A stretch of 64,000 nt of DNA from Phyllostachys edulis (lineage: Eukaryota; Streptophyta; Magnoliopsida; Poales; Poaceae). Under the pieces are notes generated by a model. The model had not been told where the DNA came from and did not search any database. It saw nothing but the letters and a program-made list of their open reading frames with translations. The translations under genes were made by a program, and so were the position numbers. The stretch spans positions 58,526,611 through 58,590,610 of the forward strand of contig CM070548.1 of the NCBI GenBank assembly GCA_036346405.1, in the 5' to 3' direction. Below, in pieces: positions 24,590 through 37,064 of the stretch. How positions within the stretch are numbered: position 1 is the first letter of the stretch; each line of letters begins with the position of its first letter.

Positions 24590-24846
24590 CTGGCAAAGTC
24601 TTCATGGGTTAGATAAGGTAGCAAGCACAATATAATTTAAGAACTAAACGAGAGGGTAGATTAAACCCAACACACACAGCTTCAAGAATTCAACTACAAT
24701 ACTTATATTAATAGGGGTCTTAGTATGGCTGCAACAGAAGAAAAACCAACGAACCTAACACACAAACTACCGTCTAAAGGGCGACACTCCTAATCTTAAA
24801 CTGACGCGACTCAAACAATCTATGCTTCAACTGACTTAACCTAAAC

Positions 24847-25654
24847 TTGAGCGATCTACTCGATGAGATAACCTCCACAGCCATGATGGTGCTCCTGCTT
24901 ACTGTAGACCTGAAAATACGCTGGCATCCTTACAAACTAGTCCTGGTGACCCAGGACTGGTGCAGCAGGAGCTGGAGGCTTAGGTGCAAGCACGATAGGC
25001 TTCTCTGGTGGTTCGGGCTCTGTTGGCTCCTCAGTCTCTTCCTGATCTTCCTTTGGATCTTCTTATTTAGGGTCTTCCTCTTCATGATCTTCCTCCTTCT
25101 CATGCTGGCCGTATAGAGCTTCTTCTAGTGTGGCGATCCTCTCTTTTGCCATCTGCAGAGTCTCGTAGACGCACTTCAACCCTGTGGCGGCTAACTCCAA
25201 GGATTCCTCCTGAGCAGCTGTAAACTGGGCAAGATGCACCGCGGTGACGTTGCGCTCTCCATCCGTAGATGGGTATCATGCAGGAAGGTCCACTGCGGAG
25301 ACACGGGGATGATAGCGGAAGACTGTATCTTGAAGCTCGCGGGCGTAGATGTTGCAGACCCTCAAGATAGCAAGGCGTGAGGACTCCTGAACTCCTTCTG
25401 AAAAGATCATCCTCTGAATAGAGATATTTAGAGGACGGCTGGCTTTAGTGTCCCTCTGAGCATAGATGGTTAAATGACAAAGCACTCCACGGCTTCAGCC
25501 GTTCACCACCCAGTTGGTGCCCTTGTACATCGGGCGGTCGAATCCTCCGAGCTCTTGCAAAAGCTTCCATAGTTCTATAGCAAGTCCTCGCTTGTGCCCA
25601 CCATAGTTCTAGAAACACGGCATCTGCTAAGATAGACAAGAGGGTAAGAACCAA
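24847..25654 (-). pseudogene. orf0-like frame between primer site and gag
   Basis: Upstream of gag in the same orientation, coding-like sequence runs from about 25654 to 24847. Pieces read LWWAQARTCYRTMEAF, then LKPWSALSFNHLCSEGH, then RPLNISIQRMIFSEGVQESS and LAILRVCNIYARELQDTVF, and an acidic, possibly coiled region with LEEALYGQHEKEEDHEEED. Rice gypsy families such as RIRE2, RIRE3 and RIRE8 are known to carry an extra ORF (orf0) in this place; function unknown. I infer that this is such an orf0. It is broken by frame changes near 25450 and by stops. Confidence 0.55.
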
Positions 25655-25819
25655 TTTAAAATAGCGGGGAGAGGAAACAATTTAGCAATAGTTGAGTCAA
25701 GAGAGACATAAGAGAAGTTAAACAGTCCAATTAGTCTTGCAAGTTAATTTTTCTTTAGAAAATAGTTTGGACACTCTAAGGACGGCCGATCTAACTAAGG
25801 TCAAGACCTACATTCAGTA

Positions 25820-25833
25820 TGGCTCTGATACCA
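25820..25833 (-). other. Primer-binding site (tRNA-Met) of the host gypsy element
   Basis: TGGCTCTGATACCA on the plus strand, four bases left of the 5' LTR. Its complement is the usual site for initiator tRNA-Met. It fixes the orientation and the inner LTR border. Confidence 0.9.
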
Positions 25834-25837
25834 CCTC

Positions 25838-28800
25838 TGTCGGGACCCAAGAATGCAATTCTAGACCCTTTGTGTATAACACACTAGTCTAGGATCACGC
25901 TAGTGCACACATTGTCAACATAGATGAATATCGATCCACACAAGGTGAATAATAGAATAAACGAGTAATTTGAATAAAAAATAACTATTGTGACCTTAAG
26001 GTCAAGTTTACATTTATTAAGCCTCGTAGGGCTGGCAATAATGAAATAAGCAGCAGTGGAACAAAATAAACTTTAGCGGTAACCCATTGATTCACCGCAG
26101 GCAACTGACTGGGATCAAGACCTAGCGATCAGCACCTTCATAGAACTCCTCCTCAAGTGCGGGCGAAGACTCCTCCACTTCTGTTGATTGATTATAACAA
26201 GCATGAGTACATAACCATACTCACAAGTCATACCATAGAATGCAATGCATAGATGATGGCTTATTCCAAAGGAATGACTTCTATGGTTATGTTGCACCGA
26301 AAAGGCGACTAGAGGGGGGGGTGAATAGGAGCACGATCTCTTTTTCACCTTGATCGAATTCAATACTAATTTAACTCCAATAGCTATGAAAGCTATGAAG
26401 ATCAATATACAAGAACAGTGGAAGACTTGTATTGAATCCAATCAAAACCCCGAAACAAATAGACCAAAATCAGAAAAACTAAAACTCAAATGAGTTGGGT
26501 GGTCTGACCTCTAGGTACATGGTGCTTTGACCTACAAGTAGTTGGTGGTCTGATCGGCAACTAGAAATCGGTCTGACCTCCAGGCCAATGAACAGTAAAA
26601 TCAGCCCGAAGTCAAAATCACAAAAAGGTCTAACTTTTGATTCGCAACTCCAAACCTTACCAAACTTGAGACATACCTTCTATAGGATGTTAGGAACCTA
26701 GCTATTCCAATCAAGGATCATGAAGATCCATGCCAAAGTTCTGACCTTTTTCCATTTGAGATAAGGTTGCTCCAAAACCGAGTCAAAACCAAAAGATGAT
26801 CTAGAAACTTGCTCGTGGGTGATTGATGATCAAGATGATCCTAGATGTATTCCCGCATGTCACAACAAGCTAAATCTAAGCCAGAAACCAAAGGAAAACT
26901 CGCGGATAAAAGAAAGCCCCAAAATCATAAAATAGAGAGCAAGAACACAAAGAGACTCATCTTTTGAGACCTTGCTTGGATTGATTTGAGATTAATGTTG
27001 GTTTACAGCCACTCCATCTAGGAGGACAAAGACTCAACACATGAGCACACAATCAATCTAATTCTCTAGAACCCTAACCTCTCCACTCTCCTCTCCCTAA
27101 GCACAACTTAGGGTTTCACAAATGAAAGGGTTAAAGGTTAAGGGAGGTGCTGGCCAGCACCATCCCCTATTTATAGTGGAGGCTAGTTTCTAGAAGAGTA
27201 AACCCTAATGGGCACCCATTAAGCCCACACATAAATGAGTTTCACTTACGCACGTATTTTAAAGCGTCGTCTTCATCTCCTCTTGACCTAAATCGCTTCT
27301 CCTTGCGCCGTTTTACGCCGCGGGTTAGCAAAAGGTCACCAAGACGGTATTTTGGTGAAATTACCAAAATACCCCTTCTCGATCATTTTCCAAAGACCGA
27401 GTTCCATCTTCATGGAGCACTTTCATGCTTCGCCACATGTAGGTTGATCAATGGCTCTCATCATGTCGGCAAGTCTCTCCCATTTGGCTCCCACCGAAAC
27501 CACCTTGGACTGACCCCTGTGCCGCTTGATCCAACCCATCGCACCGAAATGCCCGTTCGGTCATCCTTGTCCATTTTGCGCCATGCTTGAATCCATTGAC
27601 CTCACCCGGCATCCTCGATCGTTCTAGACCCCAGCTCTGAAGCTTAGTCCCGATCATCTTCGCTGTTGACCGTCGTTGACCTCCAAGCAACCTGCACAAC
27701 AATAGACCAAGAAATCGTTTCCGAGAACAAGTTCTTCGCAACTTGACCCACGTTAGTCAAAACATGCATCATACATCATATATACACTAAAACCCATGAA
27801 TATGATCTAACCAAACAATCATCGCCACCAAGTTGGCCGATGAACAAGCCGAAACCGGTCAAACCACCACTTTGGCCGATCTGACCGCCCCCTGGCCAGT
27901 CTGACCGCCACCTATTGGCCGGTGTGACCGTCTAGCTGGGACTTATCCAAATTTCCTCCCTAGAAATCCGAAACCTACTGGAAATTTCAAACGAATAGAT
28001 CTTTTGACTCAAAGCTCCAAACATTATGAGACCAAATGTAGTAGAATCCCCTCTCTTGCCTACACCCTCTATTTTTGTCCCAGCTCCAAAATCAAAAAAC
28101 AATTTATGGCCGGTCTGACCGATTTCCAAAAGGCCGGTCTGACCACCACTCATTGGCCAATCAGACTGCCCCCTGGCCGGTCAGACCGCCACTTGCCTGA
28201 CAGCATTTTGAACTTCACCGAAAACGTGTGTTTCGACAAACCTTCAACGCCATTGCCAATTGTATCATCATCCTAAGATCGTGAGCATATCCCCATGATA
28301 TCCACAGGTTCTTTTGTAGAAATACAATATTTGCAATTGAATATGAATAATAGATGAAAACACAATGTAAAACAAATAAACAATATTAATTTAACAGTTG
28401 CTTTCACACAGACACAAAGCCTAAACAAATTATTCACACAACCATATGACTTAGATCACACAGCTCACTTCCCAACTGTTTTATGAAAAGCTAACCCTCG
28501 TGTAAAATCCCCGAGCATGTCCATGACTGCAGACACAGCTATTCGAATAGATTTGTTTAACACTCCGTAGAGGTTGTCCACTTTATCCACACGATATAAC
28601 CAGTGTAGCTAGTACTAATCACAATAAAACTTTTTGGAAACTTCATCTCAAACATCGACGCTCCCGATGTATTTTACGGCTGGTACCAACGTCCACGGAG
28701 GAAATTAGTCCAACGCACACTATTAGACAGGGAAGAGGTGAACCGTCCTGCGAGTTGAGTCGCCACGGAGATAGAAACACACCTCCACCCTAGCATAGAG

Positions 28801-30372
28801 CCAAACCTACTACCTGAGTAGTCAATGTCGAGACTCCATAACCTACTAAGTTAGGTCCGTCCCATACCAGACATGTGGCCGTACAGTTGTGGCTCAGTTC
28901 AATGGCGCACAAAGTTAAGTCCTCAATTGACCAAGGCAAGGCTTCCAATTTTTAACTAAACAATCATTCTTTTCAAATCCCAAACACAAAGCTCCACCAT
29001 ATCACAGAGTTTCCACTACTTGCCTCAGTCTAAATCCTTTCCCACCCTGTTGGTTAAGTGCAACACATGCCATCAACGAGTAATAGCACACAACACACAC
29101 AATTTTATCACAAAGTTCTATAATCACTTAGTTAGATTCATATTTGCAACTCACATGAAATGACGACTTGTTGCATAGTTAAGCAATCTACTCGTATCTA
29201 ACCAACCCACGTTGGTGCTATGATAATACAAACTAATAATGAACAAATATAGGGTGACAAGGATCATGACATAACAGTGGACAAGGTGGTATGAACAAAT
29301 TGGATTGATAACTAAACCCAAAACCATTTAAATACATACGTGGTGCTCACGCGGGCGCCACGCAGGATGACACGCACGCACATGCGCTGATGTGGCGCTC
29401 AGGTGGCAGCTAACTCAGATGGCAACGTTGACAAAATGACGGCGAGGCTCGGGTTGCGAAGGTCGTCGGCGATTGACGATGTCTCGCCGGTGGTGGGTGG
29501 TACTAGGAGGTAGAGCGGGCTCAAGCGAACTTGTCGGTGCACTCACGGTTGAAAAAGGTCAACTGAGCGGGCTGGCGCTGAGGTCAAAGCGGAGCTAGGG
29601 CTACGGGCTCGTCGGGACCTACTCTCCGGTGATGCTCCAGCGGAACCAAGGTGAAATCTCTTCTTCGAGTTCCTCCGGCGACTAGGGTTAAGCGCTGGGG
29701 TTTTGGCGGCTAGGGTTGAGGTGCGGATCTCGAGGGCTATCCCTCCCTTTATACCCGGTGGCTCGGGAGAGTCCAAGGCACAAACGCCCAAAATGGCACA
29801 CGGCGGTAGAGATCGAATCGTAATAGATTCGGAGATGATGAATAGTAGATCCGGTGGGACCCACACATCAGCGGTTGAGGCTCAAACAAGATTGCGTCGC
29901 ACACGACATGGTGAGGCTGGCAAGTGGGATCGGGTGCGACCGTGCTCGGAGGTGAGAGGGGGACACTGACATGTGGGGACCATATGTCAGCAGAGGCGGG
30001 CGCGAGTGTGGGCGCACTGGGCCACACAGGACTGGGCTAAGGCAGAATAGGGTTGGGTTTCGGCCCAAACCTTTTTCTGAGATTTTAATTATATTTTCCT
30101 TTTCAGAAAATACAGTAAATCAAATTGGTAAATAGAAAATAGCAACTGAACTCGGAATTTTTTTTAGAAAAATCTAGAAAATATATCCAAGCACATAGAA
30201 CCCAAATAAAATAGTTTTGACAATTGTTGGTGTTGACTTTAATCATATTAAATGGTTCTCATACTGAAAGTCCATGTTTAAGCTTTAAATAAAATTCAAA
30301 AAAAACTCAAGGGTGATTTTTTTCCATCTACTAACTATCCAAAAGATTTTTAAAAGCTAAGAAAATTGGGAT
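25838..30372 (-). repeat. 5' LTR of the host gypsy element, with nested solo LTR
   Basis: Starts TGTCGGGACCCAAGAATGC next to the primer site. Its body is the inverted relative of 31249-35004: for example 28283-28620 matches the complement of 34240-34530, and 30330-30365 matches the complement of 31260-31300. Removing the nested insertion 26290-28311 leaves about 2.5 kb. The outer end is not clean: homology stops near 30370 without the expected ACGTTACA end. Frames at 29543-30068 are in GC-rich LTR sequence and match nothing I know. Confidence 0.75.
26290..28306 (-). mobile_element. Solo LTR (about 2.0 kb) nested in the gypsy LTR
   Basis: TGTTGCACCGAAAAGGCGAC at the start, ATATCCACA at the end, flanked by GGTTA (26285-26289) and GGTTC (28307-28311), a 5-base duplication with one change. 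The related LTR at 31249-35004 runs through the site without an insertion. It holds several copies of GCCGGTCTGACCG-type motifs (27860-28190). A partial copy in the other orientation is at 38717-39965. Orientation is inferred from the TATAAATAG box near 27170 read on the minus strand. No internal region is present, so it is a solo LTR or an LTR-only remnant. Confidence 0.8.
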
Positions 30373-31248
30373 GCGCCAGACCGACAGAGATGGTCAGTTT
30401 CCACGATGTGCTAGAGGAGTTAGCGTCAGACCAAGGATCCCAGTTTACCTCGTGTTAGTGACAGAGTGTGTATGATGCCTTGGATGCTCGTTTAAATATC
30501 TGTATGGTCTATCGCCCCGAACTGGTAGACAAATTGAAAAAGTTTAGGAGTTGTGCCTTAACTTATAGTACCAAGTCGAGCAAGTAAGTGTTGTGTGTAT
30601 AGTTCCCTTACAACACTAGTTGTCAACCAGTTCGCAGTTGTCACCATCTGAAATTTGCAGTGGTTGATCGTGTAAGTCATCGCTCAGCTAGGAGCAGATC
30701 AGATCACAAAGTATGTAGATTTTTGCATTAATCATGAAGCAGAAGGCCAAGTGTCTTAAATCCTAAAGGGATTGTAAGTGGCTTAGTTCAAGCAGAAAAG
30801 CTGCACGGATTACGCAGATAATCCCTCTCGCAGTCATGTCTATCATCAGGATACCTATTGAAGTTCTGTGTTAAGAAGTTGCGACAGAGATGTGTCTGGC
30901 AGTTCAGATTCCGAAGCTCGGAAGAAGAGTTAGTTTGTCAACCCAAGTTACCAGTCAGCAGCAGGATTTCCTCAACTCCAAAAGTGTCTTTGAGCACCAA
31001 TCAAGCAGCTGTTAGAAGCAATCGAGTTTCAAGATGCCTTTCCTACCAAGAGCCAGTTTGTCAAATTCTCGTTGAAGCTAGAAGTTCAGTAAGAAGCAAG
31101 ACGTTTATTCTGTAAGTATGTAGAAGAGCAGTTCTGTCAAAGTCAAAGTAGTTTGAAAGCAAGAAATGAACTCGAAGGCTGAGTTCCCTAACATTTTCTA
31201 TAGCTAGCCTGAATATCGGGGTCGAGATTCCTTTAAGAGGAGGAGGTT
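30373..31248 (+). pseudogene. Degenerate gypsy pol end (integrase region) next to a 3' LTR
   Basis: Fragments such as a translated SDQGSQF near 30432 and a later tail resemble the integrase part of gypsy pol, but no frame stays open for long. It ends in a purine tract AAGAGGAGGAGG directly before the LTR at 31249, so it is the 3' end of a plus-strand element whose 5' part is missing. It abuts the opposite-facing LTR that ends near 30372. Confidence 0.55.
31234..31246 (+). other. Polypurine tract
   Basis: AAGAGGAGGAGG, two bases before TGTAACGTCCC. This is the expected place for plus-strand priming of a gypsy element in plus orientation. Confidence 0.75.
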
Positions 31249-34200
31249 TGTAACGTCCCAAAATTTGGCTTTTCAAAAATCTTTTGAGTAGTTTAGGTTC
31301 ATAGAAAATTTCACCAATTTTATTTAAATTAATAAAGCTTAATTAGGAATTTTCTTAAACTCAAAATATTTAATTTTACTAATCTAAACATCAATTAAGT
31401 AAAAACAATGTTATTTGGCTTTCTTGTATTCCAAGGAAATTTTGGGTATTTTCTAAGATTTTTCCAGATTTCTTTGCTATTTATTGGGACTCCTTGATTT
31501 TCGGCCTATATTTAGTTCTAAATTTCCAATTCTGTTTCTCTCTCTTCTGCACGTGGTTGCTACAATACCTACCAGTTACTATTCATCATTTTTCTCCAAC
31601 TGAACAAATGAGTTCGTTTCTTGTACGTCTCACGGCCGAACTTTCCAAAATCTATATCTTCCTCCTTGGTGCATATAAAAGGAAACCGATCACGTCCAAA
31701 CGTCCATCTTTATCTCCTCTCCCAATCCCCCAAATTGGTTTCGTGGATTTCAATATATTTTTGTTGCAATCTGCAAAAGACCGAGCACCAACCGAAGGTC
31801 TTCTCTGACGAGTTGCACCTTCATCTGACGTCCCCTGGCCGAATCGTCTGCGGTGTTGAGTTCACGTCGTCACGTTCTACGTCATGCTTCCATACTCTTC
31901 ACCAGAAGACCACCGGTTCACCGTCGGCCATGTCGAGCTATGACACTGAAACACGTACGTCGAACACCATGCCTCCTCGGTGAGTTTTTCCAAAAATCCA
32001 ATCGCGTCATCTCGTGCCCCTCGTCAATACCTATTTTTTTTCCATCTTTTAGATTCAAATTTCATCCACCATGTGCCGAGAATTGAGCGTTCTCTCTTCT
32101 CTTGACTGTCTCCCTTCTCTGGCCAATTACTCTGCAACCGTTGATCCCCTGCCTTCAACTCCACCACCGTTGGATTCACGTCACCGCGTTCTACGCCGTG
32201 CTCTCCACCCTTTTCGCCGAGCATCGCCAGAAGTGTTACATGCCTGTGAGGTCGCCGCCACTACCGTGTTTCGCCTTGCTGTCAGTGCATCGTGCAGTTT
32301 CTCGTTGTTTTGGTCACGTCATCATCTCTGCCTGGTCGTTGCATTTCTGTTTTGCCCCTTCGCCGCCGCTGGTTCGCCTCCGTTCGCTGTCTCCTTCTTG
32401 CACCATGAACCAGCTGAACTTTTGTGCACTATTCATGTCTGATGTCTCCTGTTTTTCTCCTCTGGACAACGCATGTAGTTCTTTTTTCCAACACAGGTTG
32501 CTTGGTTGTCGCTCTATTGGCTTCTCAATCCTCCATCCTCCTTGCTCTCTATTCTCTATTCTTTATTCATTGCTTTCCCATGACAGTGTCAAATCTTTGC
32601 CTCTCCTGTCACCTTGCGTCATGAACAGATGGTAGAGCTTCTGTTCTCTGTCTATCTATTGTATGTTGATTCCTTTGGATTGGTCTATCCCTGTCCATTC
32701 CTTCTATCTATGACAAATGGGCCCCATATGTCATCCAACTAAATTAAGCCATTATATCCACACTCTCTCACTTACATGTTGATCCCACATGTCATCCACC
32801 CATTTAAAAACCCTATTTATTTTTCTCACTTACATGTGGTCCCGCATATCAGTCAAACCTTTGGTCAACCCTGTTCATGAGTTTGGTCCACCGTGGACTA
32901 GCATATCTTTGTGGACCTGGTCCACAGACCAGTGACCCACATGTCAATCCCTAATTTTATTTTCTAAAATTAATTTAATTCTTGAAAAATCATTTTATCT
33001 TATTGGTCCCACATGTCGCTCTCTCTACCTTATTTCTGGAATTATTTTAATTCTAGAAATTCATAAATATTAGTAGGTCCCACATGTCATACACTCAGTT
33101 ATTTTCTAATATTTTCAGAATAGAATATTATGAGAATATTCCGTACACCCCAATTGTTAATTTCTCTCTCCCTTTTCCTTTTTCATCATTTCATGTGAAT
33201 TTCAATCTTCCGAGCTCGTTCTTCCTCATAAGAACTCCAATTGAATCCATTCAAGTTTCTAAATTCAATATCTACCTTCTAGTACTATTCAATTTTAATT
33301 TGGATTTTATTTTATTTGTATTTTTGTATTTTGTTTGTTTTGTGCTTTCTATCTCGGTAGACATTGAAGTCCCGGAATTGTTCGAATGAGCTGAAGGTCA
33401 CGGAAGCAGAAGATCGAAGATAAAATAAGATCATCATTGCTATAACAAGGCAAGTTGTACCCTTGATCATACTGAACACAGTTTTATAAAATTACATTGA
33501 TTCAAATTATTGCATTTTACTTTAAGTATTATTTAAATGCTTTGGGATTAGCTATGCCAATTTGATTATATCCACCTTGCCTATTATATTAACCTGATCT
33601 TTTGTCACCCTAGTTTGGTTAATTATCAGTTGGTATTATCATAGCACCAACATGGGTTGGGTAGATACGAATAGTCTGCTTAGCCATGCAACGAGTCATT
33701 CATTGTCATCTGAGTTACAAACATAAACTTGACTAAGTGATTATGGAACTTTGTGTAAAACCGTGTGTGCTGTGTGCTATTACTCGTTGATGGCATGTGT
33801 TGCACTTAACCAATATGGTGGGAAAGGACTTAGACTAAGGTAAGTAGTGGAAACTCTGTGATATGGTGGAGCTCAGTATTTGGGATTTGAAAAGAATGAT
33901 TGCTTAGTTAGAAATCGGAAGTCTTGCCTTGGTCAATTAAGGACTTAACTTTGTGCGCCATTGAACTGAGCCACAACTGTACGACCACATGCCTGGTATG
34001 GGACGGGCCTAACTTAGTAATTTATGGAGTCTCGACATTGATTACTCAGGTAGTAGGTTAAGCTCTGTACCAGGGTGGAGGTGTGTTTCTGCCTTCGTGG
34101 CGATGCACATTTATGAGTGGTTCGCTGTCTTCAGGTCTAACAATGTGCAACGGGCTAATTTTCTGTGTGGGCGTTAGTGTCATCAGTAAAACACATCGGG

Positions 34201-35004
34201 AGTGTCAATGTTTGAGATGAAGTTTCTTAAACGTTTTGTTATGATTGGTGCTAGCTAGACCGATTGTATCGTGTGGGTAAATTGTACAACCTCTACAGAG
34301 TGTAAAGCTATTCAAATAGCCATGTCCGCGGTCATGGACATCCTCGGGGATTTCACACGAGGGGTAGATTTTCATAAAACAATTAGGAAGGGACAGCTGT
34401 GTGATTAAACTCATATGGCTGTGTGAAAGGAATTGATTAGGCTTTGTGTCCTTTGTGAAAATACTTGTTAAGCTATTATTGTTTATTTGTTTTGAATTAT
34501 GCTTTCAATCTATTTTTGTATTCAATTGCAAATACTATTTTTTTTTTGCAAAATAACCATAGAAGCCATATCATTTGGAATAAGCCATCATCTATAGTTG
34601 GATTCTGTGGTGCAACTTGTTGAGTACGGCTGTGTACTCAATCTTGCTATAATCATTCAGATAAAGCAGAGGAAACGTCAGTCAACAAGGTCTACTTCAA
34701 AGATCTTTGAGAACTAGGTCGCGCTACTCCAACCGATTGCCTGTGGGTATATGGATGGGCCTCACTGAAGTTATTCTATTACCTTCCATTGCAGCTTAAT
34801 TGAGCTATTCGCCTTCTGAGGTCTTAATTATAAGTTTTGACCTTAAGGTTGTTACTCTGATAATTATTGTTATTTGCCTATTTATTAGTCATCCTTGTAT
34901 ATGGAAATGATATTTTATCGATGTTGCAACTGTATGTACTAGCATGATTCTAGACTAGTGCAGTATACACAGAGAGTTCAGAATTTCATTTTTGGATCCC
35001 AACA
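31249..35004 (+). repeat. 3' LTR of a plus-strand gypsy element (3.76 kb)
   Basis: Begins TGTAACGTCCCAAAATTTGG after a purine tract and ends GGATCCCAACA. The right half is the inverted relative of 25838-29340. The left half (31500-33400) is pyrimidine-rich and open in several frames (31621-32635), but these have no known domain and differ from the sister LTR, so they are not called genes. A TATAAAAGG sequence near 31674 may be the LTR promoter. Confidence 0.8.
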
Positions 35005-35180
35005 CTAACACACATTATATCCATGATTACATCTCACTAGAACTCAAACAAAAAGAAACTAACATAACTCAGACTTGACTTGGATTGAACCGACTAGGAA
35101 GGTGATCCTTTCCGATTTGATACTTTCCTTGTGAAGTCCCGTGTTCCTTTCTCGATTTCACGCACGGCACGTGGCACTAT
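35005..35180. repeat. Dispersed repeat, copy A
   Basis: Starts CTAACACACATTATATCC and matches 36943-37064 over about 100 bases, including AACATAACTCAGACTTG. It lies directly against the LTR end. Confidence 0.7.
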
Positions 35181-35183
35181 TTA

Positions 35184-35471
35184 GGCTGCTCCCAATACTC
35201 CACCTTGGCTGGTATCTTAAGTATGCCATGTAGGCAAATTGATAATGTGGCACCATAGTTAATGAGGAGAGATAGTACTCTAGTATCTAATTTGGATACC
35301 AGTTTGGGCTCGAAATCCAATGTGTAAAAATTTATTGTATACTCATACATGTAATTAAATGAAACAGCCTAAGATACTACACCATAAGAAGCAATGCATT
35401 GAGAAGATAGTATCCTAACACTCCTCATGCACTAAGAAACTGCACGAAAATACTGTCCATTGAGAGCAGCC
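35184..35471. mobile_element. Tourist-type MITE (288 bp)
   Basis: Left end GGCTGCTCCCAATA, right end CATTGAGAGCAGCC, an inverted repeat of 14 bases with one mismatch. Flanked by TTA at 35181-35183 and 35472-35474, the target duplication typical of PIF/Harbinger-type MITEs. No coding. Confidence 0.85.
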
Positions 35472-35474
35472 TTA

Positions 35475-35936
35475 CCGTACTAATAATAAATAGTTCCTCT
35501 CGTGGCTATCACGGTCACTCGTCACCTTCGTGGCAGAAAGGCGCGGAGGCACCGTTCGTGGCTCCAGGCCCTCTGCCGCGCCCTTGGTGATTTTAATTGC
35601 ATTTGCGCTTTTTTTTGTTGAGAAAGGACATTTGCGTTTTGCCCGTTGTTGTTTCTAATTCCTTTTTTATCTGTGACCATTTTAATTTTTTATTTTCGAG
35701 AGGATTTCGAGTTGTGGCCAGGGAATGGAATTGGAATCCTTTTCGGATCATCTTGGGCTTGTAGCTCTGGAAAAAAAAAAAGGGTCCATTTTAGGATGCA
35801 TGCTTGCATAGCGGGCTCAGAAGCATAGCTGAAGCCCAGAAGGCCCAAGGTCCCGTATTTTGCATAGCTGGGCTGGCCTGAGCAGTGGAGTACATGCTTT
35901 TGTCTTGGGGAAGCAGGTTTGTGATCCTCTCTCACT
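35475..35936. other. No gene seen; low-copy-looking spacer
   Basis: Mixed-composition DNA with a short poly-A run near 35771. Open frames of 60-100 codons cross it in both directions without recognisable domains. Confidence 0.4.
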
Positions 35937-36232
35937 TGAGGATTTTTTTTCCCCCTAAATAAACCATTCTTAAAAAACACACACAAATAAACCACATTTT
36001 AATTTTTTACAAAAACAACCTACAATCGCTAAGCCACCACGCGAGTAGGCCTAATCGCTCGGTGGCCGAGTGATTAGTTGACATGACAGGCCTAGTCGCG
36101 CGACGGAACTGCGACGGAGGCATGCCGACACTGTCGTCGCAAAATGAGTGGACGATAGTAAGCCACGTCATGATGATGATCCAACTAGCAAACTAGTGGA
36201 ATCGTATTATTTTGGCCCGATCTTTCACGATA

Positions 36233-36395
36233 TAGTAAAAATGTAGCAACACGATGTCTTCATGCAGTAACACCCTGGCGGTAGTGTAGTAACACTCCGT
36301 CTTTCGTGCAGTAACACTCCGGCGTTGGTATAGTAACACGATATCCTTCGTGCAGTAACATTTCGTGGGTGTAGCAACACGACTTTCGTAGCGTA
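36233..36395. repeat. TAGTAACAC-type tandem repeat
   Basis: Six or more copies of a 20-30-base unit with GTGCAGTAACACTCCGGCG or TGTAGCAACACGA. The units are irregular, so it is a degenerate satellite inside the MULE-like element. Confidence 0.65.
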
Positions 36396-36650
36396 GTGGA
36401 TACCAAGATAGATGGATTCAATAGCTAGGAACTGAAACCCTCGATAGTATCCTGCCCCGCGCACACCACGGTACGTGGTTCAAGAAGAAAGAACATTATG
36501 GTCCAACGAACAAGAACTAGCACAACAATTAGATTTGGCGCAACTAGATGGATCTCTTATAAAAAATACACAAGAATGCACACATGTCGTGGCCGCCAAT
36601 CATGGCGATTTTCTGGTTTATTCCACTCAAAACAAAACTCTTCCCCCTTT

Positions 36651-36768
36651 GGACTTGTTTAGATATATTGTGATCTGACTCAATCCCATTGGATTGACTG
36701 AAAATTTTAACTAAAATCCTTTCTAATCCGAAGGAATTGCTTCTACTCCTTCCCTATCTAAACAAGCC
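36651..36768. mobile_element. Small MITE with GGACTTGTTTAGAT ends
   Basis: Left end GGACTTGTTTAGATA and right end TATCTAAACAAGCC are inverted repeats; TTT flanks both sides. About 118 bases, no coding. Similar ends are common in grass genomes; I do not assign the superfamily. Confidence 0.6.
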
Positions 36769-36942
36769 TTTACATAGGCGTAACCCCATGACCTTATAGG
36801 CCTACCCACGCACACCACTCAGATTCTAACTCGGACATGCGTGAATGAAGGACAACATACCTAACTTGGTTTTCCAGAGTTTCTCTCAAAAAGCACTCCA
36901 GTTCTCTAAAGAAATAAATAACCAACTAAACAGACTACTAAC

Positions 36943-37064
36943 ACACATTATATCCATGTTTACATCTCACTTATATCCATGTTTACATCTCACTAGAACT
37001 CAAAACAAAAAGAAACTGACATAACTCAGACTTGGACTCGGATTGAGCCAACTAGGGAGGTGAC
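36943..37064. repeat. Dispersed repeat, copy B, with a 24-base tandem duplication
   Basis: Matches 35005-35105. Differs by a tandem duplication of a unit containing TATATCCATGTTTACATC (two copies at about 36952-36999), which copy A lacks. Confidence 0.75.

Noticed and set aside
31494..32635. Plus frames of 66-177 codons in the 3' LTR
   Set aside because: They lie in a pyrimidine-rich part of an LTR, have no known domain and are not shared with the sister LTR.
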